Shown: positions 25,170-33,455 of the stretch, piece by piece
Position numbering within the stretch: the stretch's first letter is position 1
Layout: each line of letters begins with the position of its first letter
Origin: Biformimicrobium ophioploci
GTDB lineage: Bacteria; Pseudomonadota; Gammaproteobacteria; Pseudomonadales; Cellvibrionaceae
Reading direction: 5' to 3'
Length of the DNA: 64,000 bases
Assembly: GCF_030270605.1 (NCBI RefSeq)
Contig: NZ_BSYJ01000003.1
Span: 1-64,000, forward strand
Translations under genes and position numbers: made by a program
The notes under the pieces: model-generated
Database searches by the model: none
Seen by the model: only the letters and a program-made list of their open reading frames with translations
Told to the model about the DNA's origin: nothing

Positions 25170-26132
25170 TCAGACTTGTTCTGTTTCCAGGACTTCCTCG
25201 CCTTTGCGCATCAGGATCTTGTTGCAACCAATGCGGATCTCACCGGCCCGCCGCTGCAACAGGTTGGCAGCATCGATGGTATCCGGCACCGCCTCTTCTA
25301 TCTGGCGGCGCAGGCGGAAAATCTGGATGTTGATATGGTTGTGCGCAAGCCCCAGCTCCTGCGCCAGCACATCCATGGCAATCCAGCCCTGGGACTGCTC
25401 GTCCAGGCCTTTTTGCTGGTCCTGGTAGCGGCAGCGTGCCAGATGCAGAAGCAGGTAGTGGTGTGTGCGCCTTTGCAGGTCGGCTTGCAGCTGGTCGTGC
25501 ACCAGCTTCAGGGAAACATGCTCTTCATTGAGGCTGACATCGAACTGCAACTGGAATGCGTTGATATCGAGCTTGTTGAGCGCCAGCTCCTGCGTCGGCC
25601 GCTGGTGGTCCGGCAGGAACAGCTGCCAGCTGCGGCCACCCGCGCGAACGGTCTCGCCATGTTCAATAACAGCGGGTTCATGGGCAAGGCCGTGCACCAG
25701 GGACTCCAGTAGCCATTGCCCGCTGGCCGGGTTGAAATACAGGGCGGCTTCCGGCTCATCCCTGTCGGGGAGCATCACGTAATTACCGACCGGAGTGGCT
25801 TCGCCGCTGTCTTCATCAAGCAGCAGGGGGGTGGGTGGCTCAAGGCTTTCAACCCGCCAGGCGGGGTTCCCCGGGCGGCCAAAGCGAATTTCATCGCCGA
25901 CGCTCAGTTCCTGGTTGCGCGCGGGCACCAGCTGCTGCTTATTGATCCAGGTGCCATTACGGCTCAGGTCGCGCAGGCTCCAGTGGTCACCATTCCAGAG
26001 GATGGCGGCGTGGATGCCGGAAATTTCCGGGGTCGCGATACAGGTGTCCACCACGTCGGTCTTGCGACCAATTGTGTGATGGGTCATCAGATAGACGCGC
26101 GCATGTGTTTGCGGGTTACGGATGCTGGCCAT
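25170..26132 (-). CDS. FHA-domain protein with C-terminal winged-helix-like region
   Basis: A 320-residue cytoplasmic protein that leads the kinase operon. The FHA domain occupies about residues 15-95, with IGRKTDVVD, SGIHAAI and DLSRNGTWIN; it should bind phosphothreonine, likely on one of the kinases. Residues 220-305 look like a winged-helix domain: the segment HNHINIQIFRLRRQIEE resembles the recognition helix of OmpR- or SARP-type regulators, followed by a short hairpin with RAGEIRIG. It may therefore turn kinase signals into transcription. That is inference; the middle 110 residues are unassigned. A good promoter lies 87 bp upstream. Confidence 0.85.
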   Translation of the reverse strand: MASIRNPQTHARVYLMTHHTIGRKTDVVDTCIATPEISGIHAAILWNGDHWSLRDLSRNGTWINKQQLVPARNQELSVGDEIRFGRPGNPAWRVESLEPPTPLLLDEDSGEATPVGNYVMLPDRDEPEAALYFNPASGQWLLESLVHGLAHEPAVIEHGETVRAGGRSWQLFLPDHQRPTQELALNKLDINAFQLQFDVSLNEEHVSLKLVHDQLQADLQRRTHHYLLLHLARCRYQDQQKGLDEQSQGWIAMDVLAQELGLAHNHINIQIFRLRRQIEEAVPDTIDAANLLQRRAGEIRIGCNKILMRKGEEVLETEQV

Positions 26133-26218
26133 AACGCGAATAAGTCCCCCAAGTGCGGCATGTTGCAGGCGGCTGCCAGATGGCGGGTGCCTGCTTGTTA
26201 TATGTCTTATGGCAGTTG

Positions 26219-26255
26219 TTTATACCGTAAGGGAGTGTAATTGCAACAGTGTTGC
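26219..26255 (-). promoter_or_regulatory. Candidate promoter and operator of the FHA-kinase operon
   Basis: Read leftward, TTGCAA (26246-26241) and TATAAA (26224-26219) are separated by 16 bp, close to a sigma-70 promoter, with a leader of about 80 nt to the ATG at 26132. The -35 box lies in the palindrome GCAAC-AGT-GTTGC (26243-26255), a possible repressor site. Confidence 0.55.
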
Positions 26256-26274
26256 GATGGGTTATTACAAACTG

Positions 26275-26322
26275 ATACCAAGGTACAATATGTTGTGCAG
26301 TTTTCTGCACCTGAATTGGTAT
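26275..26322. repeat. Nested inverted repeat in the FHA operon upstream region
   Basis: Arms ATACCAA (26275-26281) and TTGGTAT (26316-26322) enclose a perfect hairpin GTGCAG-TTTT-CTGCAC (26295-26310). It lies between the candidate promoter and the end of the methyltransferase gene, in a locally AT-rich stretch. It may end the methyltransferase transcript or bind a regulator. Confidence 0.45.
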
Positions 26323-26353
26323 TCCGGTCGGAACTTGATCACAAAATTGCCTG

Positions 26354-27562
26354 TCAGCGGTGTGCATCCAACAGCAGGTTGCGTGGGGTCAGTGCGGGTG
26401 GACAGAATTGCAGCAGCCGACACTGGTAGCCGTTTTCCTCGAGGAACAACACCCGGTCCAGTGCCAGCCAGACTTCCAGCGGGCGCCGGAACAGCATCCG
26501 CACCAGGTCCTCGCGGGAGCGTTGCCGGAAAAGCGCCAGCCCCTCACGTTCGAACCGGAAGAAGTCGAGGTTTTCTGCCAGGGATAACCCCTTCAGCTCG
26601 GCGCAGTGCCGGCAGAACGCTTCAAAGCTGCCTTTCAACAGGCGGGTGGGCAGCGACGGTACAGGCATATATTGCCCAGTGCCGGTGATTTGCTGCTGCA
26701 GGGCGTCGAACCCCAGGCGCCAACTCTGCATCTGTGCGCGTTGTCGCCGTTGCCTCGCCGGTGCTGTTTCTGTCTGGCGCACCGCGTTGCGCAATTCTTC
26801 GCGTGTGAGGTGCAGGCCTGTAACCCGGCCACTGCCGGACATGGGTTGGTACTGTTCGGGACCGTAAAGGTGATAACAGCAGGGCGACAGGGAAATCCGG
26901 CATGTGCCTGCATCTACTCCCTTTTCCAGCATGGTGACATGTAGTCCTCCACAAGCATGTAGGCCGAGCAGGTGGGTTTCCGGTTTGAGCCAGACGGCAC
27001 TGGGCTCCGCAAGCACATCGCACTCGTGCAGGGATTGCGGGTAATCCAGCTTGCGTGCCAGTTCCTCCCCTTCTCGTACCAGGGTGCTGTCAATTTCCAG
27101 CGTATCGACCCGGCTACCGTAGCAGGCGTGCAGGTAACGCCCGAGATGCCCTTTGCCACCACACCACTCCACGACCTGCTGGCCGGCATCCCCGAGTGCG
27201 GTGCCGAAGGCGCGGATCTGGTCCGCCTTGCGCCCGGGTACCCCCACATGCCAGCGGCTTGCCCCGGCCGCATCGCCATGTAGTGCGGTGACGGCGGAAT
27301 GCAGTGGCAGCTGGTGACGTTCAAGCGCGCAAAGGTGTTGCAGCTCGGCGGTAAATGGCAGGAACGGGCTGAAAAAGTCCTGCAGTTGCTGGTCGCACCC
27401 CTGCAGGAGGTCGACCTGCTCATCGCTCAGGGCCTGCAGGGCGTCATGAAGCGCAGGGTGCTGCCACTGGCGCGGCTCACCCTTGAAGGGTACCGGGCGC
27501 CAGAAGTGGGCTTCTTCACTGAGCAGTGCACCGAGCTGCTGGAAACGTTGGAGGTGTGACAA
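26354..27562 (-). CDS. SAM-dependent methyltransferase family protein (METTL25-like)
   Basis: A 402-residue protein with a Rossmann methyltransferase core at about residues 125-240. The SAM site reads VVEWCGGKGHLGRYL, followed by an acidic residue in TLEIDSTLV and by LLGLHACGGLH and SLSPCCYHLYG. The HACG...CCYH arrangement is typical of a methyltransferase group seen in bacteria and in eukaryotic METTL25-type proteins, whose substrates are mostly unknown. Four Cys/His in this part could bind a metal. The gene stands alone between the exporter operon and the FHA operon, with hairpins on both sides. Confidence 0.78.
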   Translation of the reverse strand: MSHLQRFQQLGALLSEEAHFWRPVPFKGEPRQWQHPALHDALQALSDEQVDLLQGCDQQLQDFFSPFLPFTAELQHLCALERHQLPLHSAVTALHGDAAGASRWHVGVPGRKADQIRAFGTALGDAGQQVVEWCGGKGHLGRYLHACYGSRVDTLEIDSTLVREGEELARKLDYPQSLHECDVLAEPSAVWLKPETHLLGLHACGGLHVTMLEKGVDAGTCRISLSPCCYHLYGPEQYQPMSGSGRVTGLHLTREELRNAVRQTETAPARQRRQRAQMQSWRLGFDALQQQITGTGQYMPVPSLPTRLLKGSFEAFCRHCAELKGLSLAENLDFFRFEREGLALFRQRSREDLVRMLFRRPLEVWLALDRVLFLEENGYQCRLLQFCPPALTPRNLLLDAHR

Positions 27563-27570
27563 GGGGCAAT

Positions 27571-27608
27571 AACCGCGTAAAAACCGTACCGGTTAATTTT
27601 ACGCGGTT
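27571..27608 (-). terminator. Long perfect hairpin ending the exporter operon
   Basis: Arms AACCGCGTAAAA (27571-27582) and TTTTACGCGGTT (27597-27608) are exact complements. Inside, on the minus strand, AACCG-GTA-CGGTT is followed by TTTTA, so a shorter hairpin with a T tract can form instead. It lies 18 bp after the last permease stop codon. Confidence 0.6.
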
Positions 27609-27626
27609 AGTGCCAGATGTGCTGCA

Positions 27627-28814
27627 TCAGCCGTTGGCGCGGAATGCAGCCACCACCGGGATGCGCGAAGCACGCCAGGCCGGGAAGAGGCCGCTGAGCA
27701 GGCCGATCACCAGTGCCATGACCATGCCGCGGGCCACCAGATCTGTGGATAGTTCGAAGCTGAATACCACCTGGGTGAAGCTGCCGCCAAGCGTGGAAGC
27801 GCTCATGCCATCGAACAGCAGGAAAGCCGCCAGGGCGCCGAGCAGCCCGCCAGCAGCAGCGAGCAGCATGGCTTCGGCAAGGGTTCCGGCAAAAGCGGAC
27901 AGGTTGCTGAAACCCAGGGCGCGCAGGGTAGCGATCTCCCCGGTGCGTTCCGCTACCGATGTGTACATGGTATTCAGTGCACCGGCCAGTGCACCAAGAG
28001 CCATGACGACGCTAATGAAAAGCCCGAAGAACGCCATATAGCGCAGCTGTTTGCCCTGCTCGGCGAAGAAGCTGGCTTCTGTTTCCACGTCCAGATTCAG
28101 GCGTGGATCCTGGGCAATGTAGTCACGGATTGCGTCGATGGAAGCAGAAGATTCAATTCGCGCGCGAATGGTCTGGTAGCTGCTTCCGCGGTTATACAGA
28201 CTCTGGATAACCTTGGCATCGGCCCAGGCCTCGCTCTCGAAGACGTTGCCGCCCGTGCCGAAGATGCCCACTACCGTCCAGACGTTCTTGCCGAAACGGA
28301 GCTCCGAGCCCACGCTAAAGCCTTCAAACTGGGAGGCAACACCGGCACCGACCACCATTTCGTTGGTGCCGGGGGTAAACATGCGTCCCTGCTGTATTTC
28401 GAAACCCTTGCGCATGCCTACGCCGGTGACATCGAGCCCGCGCAGAGGGAGGTTGGCTTCCGTCTGCGACGATTTCTTGATCCCGTCGAGAATGACATAC
28501 AGCTCCGCAGACACCTGCGGCGTATTGCCCTCCTTGAGTACGCCCGGAGCATCGCCAACCAGGTTGACCTGTTCGCGGGTGACGGTGCTGTTTATTTCGG
28601 ATGCCGATCCACTGCGGGTGAAAATTGCCACGTTGTCCGAGCCTGCGCCCTCCAGTGTGGCCTCAAACCCCCTTGCCATGGCGAGGAAGGCAAGCAGGAT
28701 GGCGACCACCACGGCACTGGCAATCACCATTGCCAGCGACATCCACAGTCGTTTCGGCAGGCTGCGGATGTTCATGGCGACGACAGCGGAGATTTGAGAG
28801 AGTAAAGATCCCAT
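27627..28814 (-). CDS. ABC transporter permease, FtsX/MacB type (second permease)
   Basis: A 395-residue inner-membrane permease of the MacB/FtsX superfamily. An N-terminal membrane segment (about residues 22-48) is followed by a large periplasmic MacB_PCD domain. Three further segments lie at about 275-390, with the typical ERTGEIATLRALGFS loop between them. Its start lies two bases after the stop of the other permease gene. The two permeases differ clearly in sequence, so the exporter is probably a heterodimer, unlike MacB itself, which is a homodimer with a fused ATPase. Confidence 0.87.
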   Translation of the reverse strand: MGSLLSQISAVVAMNIRSLPKRLWMSLAMVIASAVVVAILLAFLAMARGFEATLEGAGSDNVAIFTRSGSASEINSTVTREQVNLVGDAPGVLKEGNTPQVSAELYVILDGIKKSSQTEANLPLRGLDVTGVGMRKGFEIQQGRMFTPGTNEMVVGAGVASQFEGFSVGSELRFGKNVWTVVGIFGTGGNVFESEAWADAKVIQSLYNRGSSYQTIRARIESSASIDAIRDYIAQDPRLNLDVETEASFFAEQGKQLRYMAFFGLFISVVMALGALAGALNTMYTSVAERTGEIATLRALGFSNLSAFAGTLAEAMLLAAAGGLLGALAAFLLFDGMSASTLGGSFTQVVFSFELSTDLVARGMVMALVIGLLSGLFPAWRASRIPVVAAFRANG

Positions 28815-28816
28815 GA

Positions 28817-29974
28817 CTAACCCCTTGCGAATGCGGTTGCGAGGTTGAGGCGCATGGCCTTGAATGCCGGCAGCAGTCCGGTAATGAGTCCCAGCGCGAG
28901 CATGTAACCCACAGCCTGGACGGCGATCTCCGGCGTCATCACCAGCCCCGGCAGGAAGCGCGCCATGGCAGCCTTGGCGCCCTCGATCAGCAGGTAGGCC
29001 GTGCCGAGGCCCGCCAGCCCGCCAAGCAGCGTCACCAGCATGGATTCCGCCAGTACCATGCGGAAAATCCTGCTGGCGTTGAAGCCCAGGGTTTTCAGCA
29101 CCGCGATCTCGCCGGTGCGCTCGCGGACCGCAAGTGCCATGGTGTTGCCCACCAGCACCAGGATGGTGAAGAAAGCCATGAAAACGACCCCGAAGATGAT
29201 CAGGCCAATGTTGCCGATCTGCTCGATGAACGCCTTGTTGAAGGCTTTCTCCGTACTTGTGTCGGTCTCCGCTGACGAGTTGGCAAACATTTCATCGATG
29301 CGTTTTGCTACCTGCTCATTGAGTGCCGGGTCCTTGGTGGTCAGGCCGATCCATCCAACCGAATCCGTATTCCAGCTGTTGGTTTCGCGAAAGTACTGGT
29401 AGTGGAATACCGCGGAGCGGGTATCCATCTGCTCATCTTCACCGGTGTAAATGCCGGAGATGTTGAAGTCCCAGGTCTGGCCACCGTCCTTGTGCGAGAA
29501 GATATTGGAGTTGAGAGGGATCTTGTCCCCGACCTTCCAGCCAAACTGCTCGGCAATCGCCTTGCCCACCAGCAGGCCCTGCCGGTCGCGCAGCCAGTTT
29601 TGACGCTGCTCAGGTTCCACCAGCAGTTCCGGGTAGACATCGAGATAGCTTTCCGGCTCTGCCGCGAAGGTAACAACCTGCTGCTTCGGGTCCTGGTAAT
29701 AACCGCCGAACCAGTTCTGGAAGGTTACTTTTTCCACACCCTCGACGGAGCGGATTTTCTGCACATAGGAGATGGGTAGCGGGTTGGTGAAGTTAATCCG
29801 GTTGACCACTACCAGCCGGTCGTCTGCCGACATTTCCACACCGGAATCCAGTGCGCCCTTGAGTGCGGTCACCGCACCGTAGAGCAGGAATGCGATAAAG
29901 ATCGCGAAGCAGGTCAGGAACAGGCGCAGCGGCTTGCGCGTCATGTTCTTGTAGATGAGGTAGAGGTCGGTCAT
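28817..29974 (-). CDS. ABC transporter permease, FtsX/MacB type (first permease)
   Basis: A 385-residue permease with the same layout: an N-terminal membrane segment near residues 15-38 ([18 protein letters not shown]), a periplasmic domain to about 255, then three segments with [15 protein letters not shown] between the first two. Its ATG overlaps the ATPase stop (ATGA, 29971-29974), so the ATPase and permease are likely made in fixed ratio. With the neighbouring genes it forms a MacB-like tripartite exporter; the cargo is unknown. Confidence 0.88.
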   Translation of the reverse strand: MTDLYLIYKNMTRKPLRLFLTCFAIFIAFLLYGAVTALKGALDSGVEMSADDRLVVVNRINFTNPLPISYVQKIRSVEGVEKVTFQNWFGGYYQDPKQQVVTFAAEPESYLDVYPELLVEPEQRQNWLRDRQGLLVGKAIAEQFGWKVGDKIPLNSNIFSHKDGGQTWDFNISGIYTGEDEQMDTRSAVFHYQYFRETNSWNTDSVGWIGLTTKDPALNEQVAKRIDEMFANSSAETDTSTEKAFNKAFIEQIGNIGLIIFGVVFMAFFTILVLVGNTMALAVRERTGEIAVLKTLGFNASRIFRMVLAESMLVTLLGGLAGLGTAYLLIEGAKAAMARFLPGLVMTPEIAVQAVGYMLALGLITGLLPAFKAMRLNLATAFARG

Positions 29975-30669
29975 ACGATTTCTGCCTCCCGCTCGACAAA
30001 CGCACCCTTATCCAGGTGCAGGGTGCGGCCTGCATATTTTGCAGCGCGCGGGTCGTGCGTCACCATGACGATGGTTTTGCCATGGTCGCGGTTCAGGATC
30101 TGCAGCATCTCCAGAATTTCGTCCGCGGTGGTGCGGTCCAGGTCACCGGTCGGCTCGTCACACAGGATAAGCTTGGGGTCGGAAACAATCGCGCGCGCAA
30201 TCGCCACGCGCTGCTGCTGGCCTCCGGACATTTCACCGGGCATGTGTTTGGCGCGGTCTGCCAGCCCCACCAGAGTGAGGGCGGTCTCGACAAACTGGTT
30301 TCGCTGCTTCTTGTTGAGCTTGGTCAGCAGCAGCGGCAGTTCCACATTGCGCGCGGCGTTCAGCATCGGCATCAGGTTATAGAACTGGAAAATAAAGCCG
30401 ATATTGTTTGCACGCCAGCGGGCCAGGTCGCCTTCCCCAAGGTTGTCGACGCGCTTGCCGTCAAACAAAATCTCGCCGCCGCTGGGCTGGTCGACGCCAC
30501 CGAGCATATTCAGCAGGGTGGTCTTGCCAGAACCCGATGGGCCCATAATCGCAACGAAGTCGCCCTTCTTGATTTGCAGATCAAGGCTTTCGAAGATGGT
30601 GATGGTTTCCTTACCGCGGGTGAACTTCTTGGAAATTGCCTTGAGGTCATACAAGGTTTCACTGGCCAT
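29971..30669 (-). CDS. ABC transporter ATP-binding protein, MacB/LolD type
   Basis: A 232-residue cytoplasmic ATPase that drives the two permeases downstream. The motifs are complete: Walker [10 protein letters not shown], signature [15 protein letters not shown], Walker [13 protein letters not shown], and the H-loop VTHDPRAA. LolD/MacB-type ATPases work with FtsX-fold permeases, which fits the neighbours. It lies 57 bp after the adaptor gene on the same strand. Confidence 0.93.
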   Translation of the reverse strand: MASETLYDLKAISKKFTRGKETITIFESLDLQIKKGDFVAIMGPSGSGKTTLLNMLGGVDQPSGGEILFDGKRVDNLGEGDLARWRANNIGFIFQFYNLMPMLNAARNVELPLLLTKLNKKQRNQFVETALTLVGLADRAKHMPGEMSGGQQQRVAIARAIVSDPKLILCDEPTGDLDRTTADEILEMLQILNRDHGKTIVMVTHDPRAAKYAGRTLHLDKGAFVEREAEIV

Positions 30670-30726
30670 ATCGGGTTCCTGTTTTTATAAATTCTTAGAG
30701 ATTTTGCCGCAAACTGAATAATCGTT

Positions 30727-31764
30727 TTATGAAGTTTGCAAGAAGGCTACTTTTACGCCCATGTCCGGCAGGATGCGGCTGTCGTTGGCATCGATGCGAA
30801 TGCGTACCCGCACGGTCGCCTTGGCACGGTCCGCAGTGGGAATGATGGCTATCACGGAAGCGGGGATATCCCACTCCGGGTAGGCGTCCAGATTGGCAAT
30901 CACTTTCTGTCCGGTCGACACCCGGCCGATGAAGGCTTCATTGACGTCCACCTCGATTTCCAACGACGCCATGTCCACCAGGGTGCAGATGCCGGTGCGG
31001 GTAAAACCGCCGCCGGCACTGCTGGGCGCGACAATCTCCCCGGGCTGCGCATTCTTGACGGTCACGATGCCGGAGAACGGGGCACGGATGGTGTGGTCCT
31101 CGAGACGCTCGCGCTGACGCTGCACCTCAAGTTTTGCAACCTTGATATCGGCGCCGGCGCTTTCCAGGCTGGCTTGCAGGCGCGCCACCTCGGCTTCTGT
31201 GGCGGTACGCTCTGCTTCACTGGTGAGGTTGCGGCTGGAGATCCTGTCGAGGCGCTGCTGGCGTCTCTGCGCCTCTGTGAGCTGAGCCTGCACGCTGTTG
31301 CGTCTTGCCTGCAGCACTTCTACCTGGGCTTCGGCCAGCTGCAAGCTGACCCGGGCCACGGAATCATCCAGAGTGGCCAGCACTTCGCCTTCGCTAACCG
31401 ACATGCCTTCTTCCACATTGACAGCGGTGATCAGGCCCATCGTCTCGGCGGAAACTGTCGCCATGCGCCGGGCAGTGATGTACCCCGACGCATTCAGGAT
31501 ACGCTCTTCATCGGATGCAATGATCCCGGACGGGGCAGGTGCGGTGTTAGCCCCTGGCTCCGCAATCTTTTCGCCGGTTTCGATTGTAATGGGCGCAGGC
31601 TTTGAGGTTTCGGGGCCAGAGAGCAGGGCGGCAGTAATTGATGCTGTCACCAGCGCGGTACCGAGTGCGGTCAGGAAGACAGGCTTGATCGGGATTGCAG
31701 GTGCCGGCGCCTCTTCCTCACGATCTATTTTTAACTGGTTGAGCAGTGAACTGGTATCTGACAT
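30727..31764 (-). CDS. Periplasmic adaptor (HlyD/MacA family) of the exporter
   Basis: A 345-residue membrane-fusion protein. After a cytoplasmic N-terminus of about 25 residues comes a single membrane segment (about 28-50, VFLTALGTALVTASITAAL). A split lipoyl domain (NVEEGMSVSEGEVLATLDD and, after the hairpin, IRAPFSGIVTVKNAQPGEIV) surrounds a coiled coil of about 75 residues rich in Gln, Arg and Glu. A beta-barrel domain ends the protein. It would bridge the permeases and an outer-membrane channel; no TolC gene lies nearby. First gene of this four-gene operon. Confidence 0.9.
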   Translation of the reverse strand: MSDTSSLLNQLKIDREEEAPAPAIPIKPVFLTALGTALVTASITAALLSGPETSKPAPITIETGEKIAEPGANTAPAPSGIIASDEERILNASGYITARRMATVSAETMGLITAVNVEEGMSVSEGEVLATLDDSVARVSLQLAEAQVEVLQARRNSVQAQLTEAQRRQQRLDRISSRNLTSEAERTATEAEVARLQASLESAGADIKVAKLEVQRQRERLEDHTIRAPFSGIVTVKNAQPGEIVAPSSAGGGFTRTGICTLVDMASLEIEVDVNEAFIGRVSTGQKVIANLDAYPEWDIPASVIAIIPTADRAKATVRVRIRIDANDSRILPDMGVKVAFLQTS

Positions 31765-31898
31765 GGCCTGACTCGTACAAAGGACAAAAGATTGCCCCCG
31801 TACCAGCAGGCTGGGTTAACTCTGGCAAAAAACAGCGCGATAGGGAATGAAAAAAGTGTGAAAAATTGATCTTTTCGGTAAGAGCGGAAATTTCCGGG

Positions 31899-33365
31899 TC
31901 AGGCCGGTTGCCCCAACCCGAAATAATCGGCAATGGCGAGCCCCACAGCCACTCCGGTAAACGGATCGTGCTCGACCACTTTGCCGGGGAAACGTCGCTC
32001 CAGGATATTGATGACAGCCGGGATCAGACAGGAGCCTCCGGTGCGCAGCACCAGGTCGACTTCTTCCGCGTTGATTCCGGCGACATCCAGCGCAGCCTGG
32101 ATGGACTGTTCGAACTGTTGTAGCTTGGGCGCGATGATGGATTCGAACTGGTCGCGTGTGATTTCCAGTTCCACATCGATCTCCGGGATATCCAGGATCG
32201 CGCTGTCCTCGCGGGACAGGCGCGCCTTGAGGTTCTTGATCTCCTGGATGATCAGGTAACTGTGGTTCTGGGTAATGACTTCATACAGGCGCTTGAACTT
32301 GGTCGCGCCTTCATCGCCCTGTTCCATACGGTTCATCACCGGTGTGGTGTAACGGTTCTGGTTGAGCAGGTAGCTGACGGCCCAGTTGGTGAGCAGGTCC
32401 TCGTACTCAAAGAACGGGAACGGCGTTTCGATGTCGACGCCGTCACCACGACGGCGCCAGCTTTCGCCCTTGCCCAGTAACGGGAAGATCAGCGCGCGGA
32501 ACACCGCCTGGTCCAGGTGGTCGCCGCCGAGGCCGATGCCGTGTGTGGCGAGTACTTCGAAGCCGTCCGCGCTCTTGCGCAGCAGGCAGAAATCCAGGGT
32601 GCCGCCGCCAAAATCCACTGTCAGTACGGTACGGCAGGGCGCTTCCGGGTTCGCGGTAAGGTAGCTGAGTGCAGCGGCGACCGGCTCCGGGTAATAGCTC
32701 TGGTCGGACACGCCGGCATGACGATAGGACTCGCCCAGGCGCTGTACGGCAATGTCGTTGTGGTCTGCCTCGCGGCCCTCGAAATTCACCGGGCGCCCGA
32801 GGCTGGCGTGGTTACCGGGTAGCGCCTTGCCGGTGATCTTGCGCAAGGAGGCCTGGATGGACTGGCGGATACGCACCAGGATGGGCGTGATCAGTGCCAC
32901 CAGGCGGAACGGGCGGTCGAACACCATCAGGCGCTCCGAAGCCTTGTCGCCCAGCAGGCGCTTGGTGCCGCGGAACAATCGTCCCTTGGCGCCCGCATCA
33001 TTAAAGGGCTGGCCGAAGACCTTTTCGGTCTCGGTTTCCTGCTGGTGCTGGCTCAGTTCGTCGATGCTGCCGGTGGAGGCGTCGCCAAGGTACTCCGCAC
33101 TGAATTCCACCCGGCGCCCGGTATTGCTCTCGATATACAGTTCGATCGCGTCCTGGCCCGTGGAGGTGACAAACTGGCGGTCGATAAAGCTGGCAGACGG
33201 CATGATGGGGCCGCTGCGCTCCAGTGGCACCATGGTGACGTTGCGGCCATCGTAGATGGCAGCGACGCTGTTGCTGGTGCCGAAATCGATACCGATACCG
33301 AGCGGCCTTGCCGGTTGCACGCCACCGATTACGGAGAGGTTCTCTGTAGGGGCGGATTCGGGCAT
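31899..33365 (-). CDS. Hsp70-like protein, YegD type
   Basis: A 488-residue protein of the Hsp70/actin ATPase fold that lacks the Hsp70 substrate-binding domain, as in E. coli YegD. The phosphate-1 motif is GIGIDFGTSNSVAAIYDG, and phosphate-2 is TVDFGGGTLDFCLL. The C-terminal adenosine region reads DLVLRTGGSCLIPAV. The length fits YegD (about 450). I chose the ATG at 33365; a TTG at 33395 would add ten residues. The role of YegD proteins is not firmly known. The gene stands between the exporter operon and a patatin-like lipoprotein gene. Confidence 0.87.
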   Translation of the reverse strand: MPESAPTENLSVIGGVQPARPLGIGIDFGTSNSVAAIYDGRNVTMVPLERSGPIMPSASFIDRQFVTSTGQDAIELYIESNTGRRVEFSAEYLGDASTGSIDELSQHQQETETEKVFGQPFNDAGAKGRLFRGTKRLLGDKASERLMVFDRPFRLVALITPILVRIRQSIQASLRKITGKALPGNHASLGRPVNFEGREADHNDIAVQRLGESYRHAGVSDQSYYPEPVAAALSYLTANPEAPCRTVLTVDFGGGTLDFCLLRKSADGFEVLATHGIGLGGDHLDQAVFRALIFPLLGKGESWRRRGDGVDIETPFPFFEYEDLLTNWAVSYLLNQNRYTTPVMNRMEQGDEGATKFKRLYEVITQNHSYLIIQEIKNLKARLSREDSAILDIPEIDVELEITRDQFESIIAPKLQQFEQSIQAALDVAGINAEEVDLVLRTGGSCLIPAVINILERRFPGKVVEHDPFTGVAVGLAIADYFGLGQPA

Positions 33366-33455
33366 GGCCAAGGATTCTCCGGCTGTAGGGTTCAAAATAT
33401 TCAGGGGGCCGGCATTTTCTGTCCCGCCCCGATGCTAGTCAAGCGGTGGGCCGGG

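Noticed and set aside
27627-31764. Reading the four-gene exporter as LolCDE
   Set aside because: LolCDE has no adaptor gene, while this operon begins with a HlyD/MacA-type adaptor.
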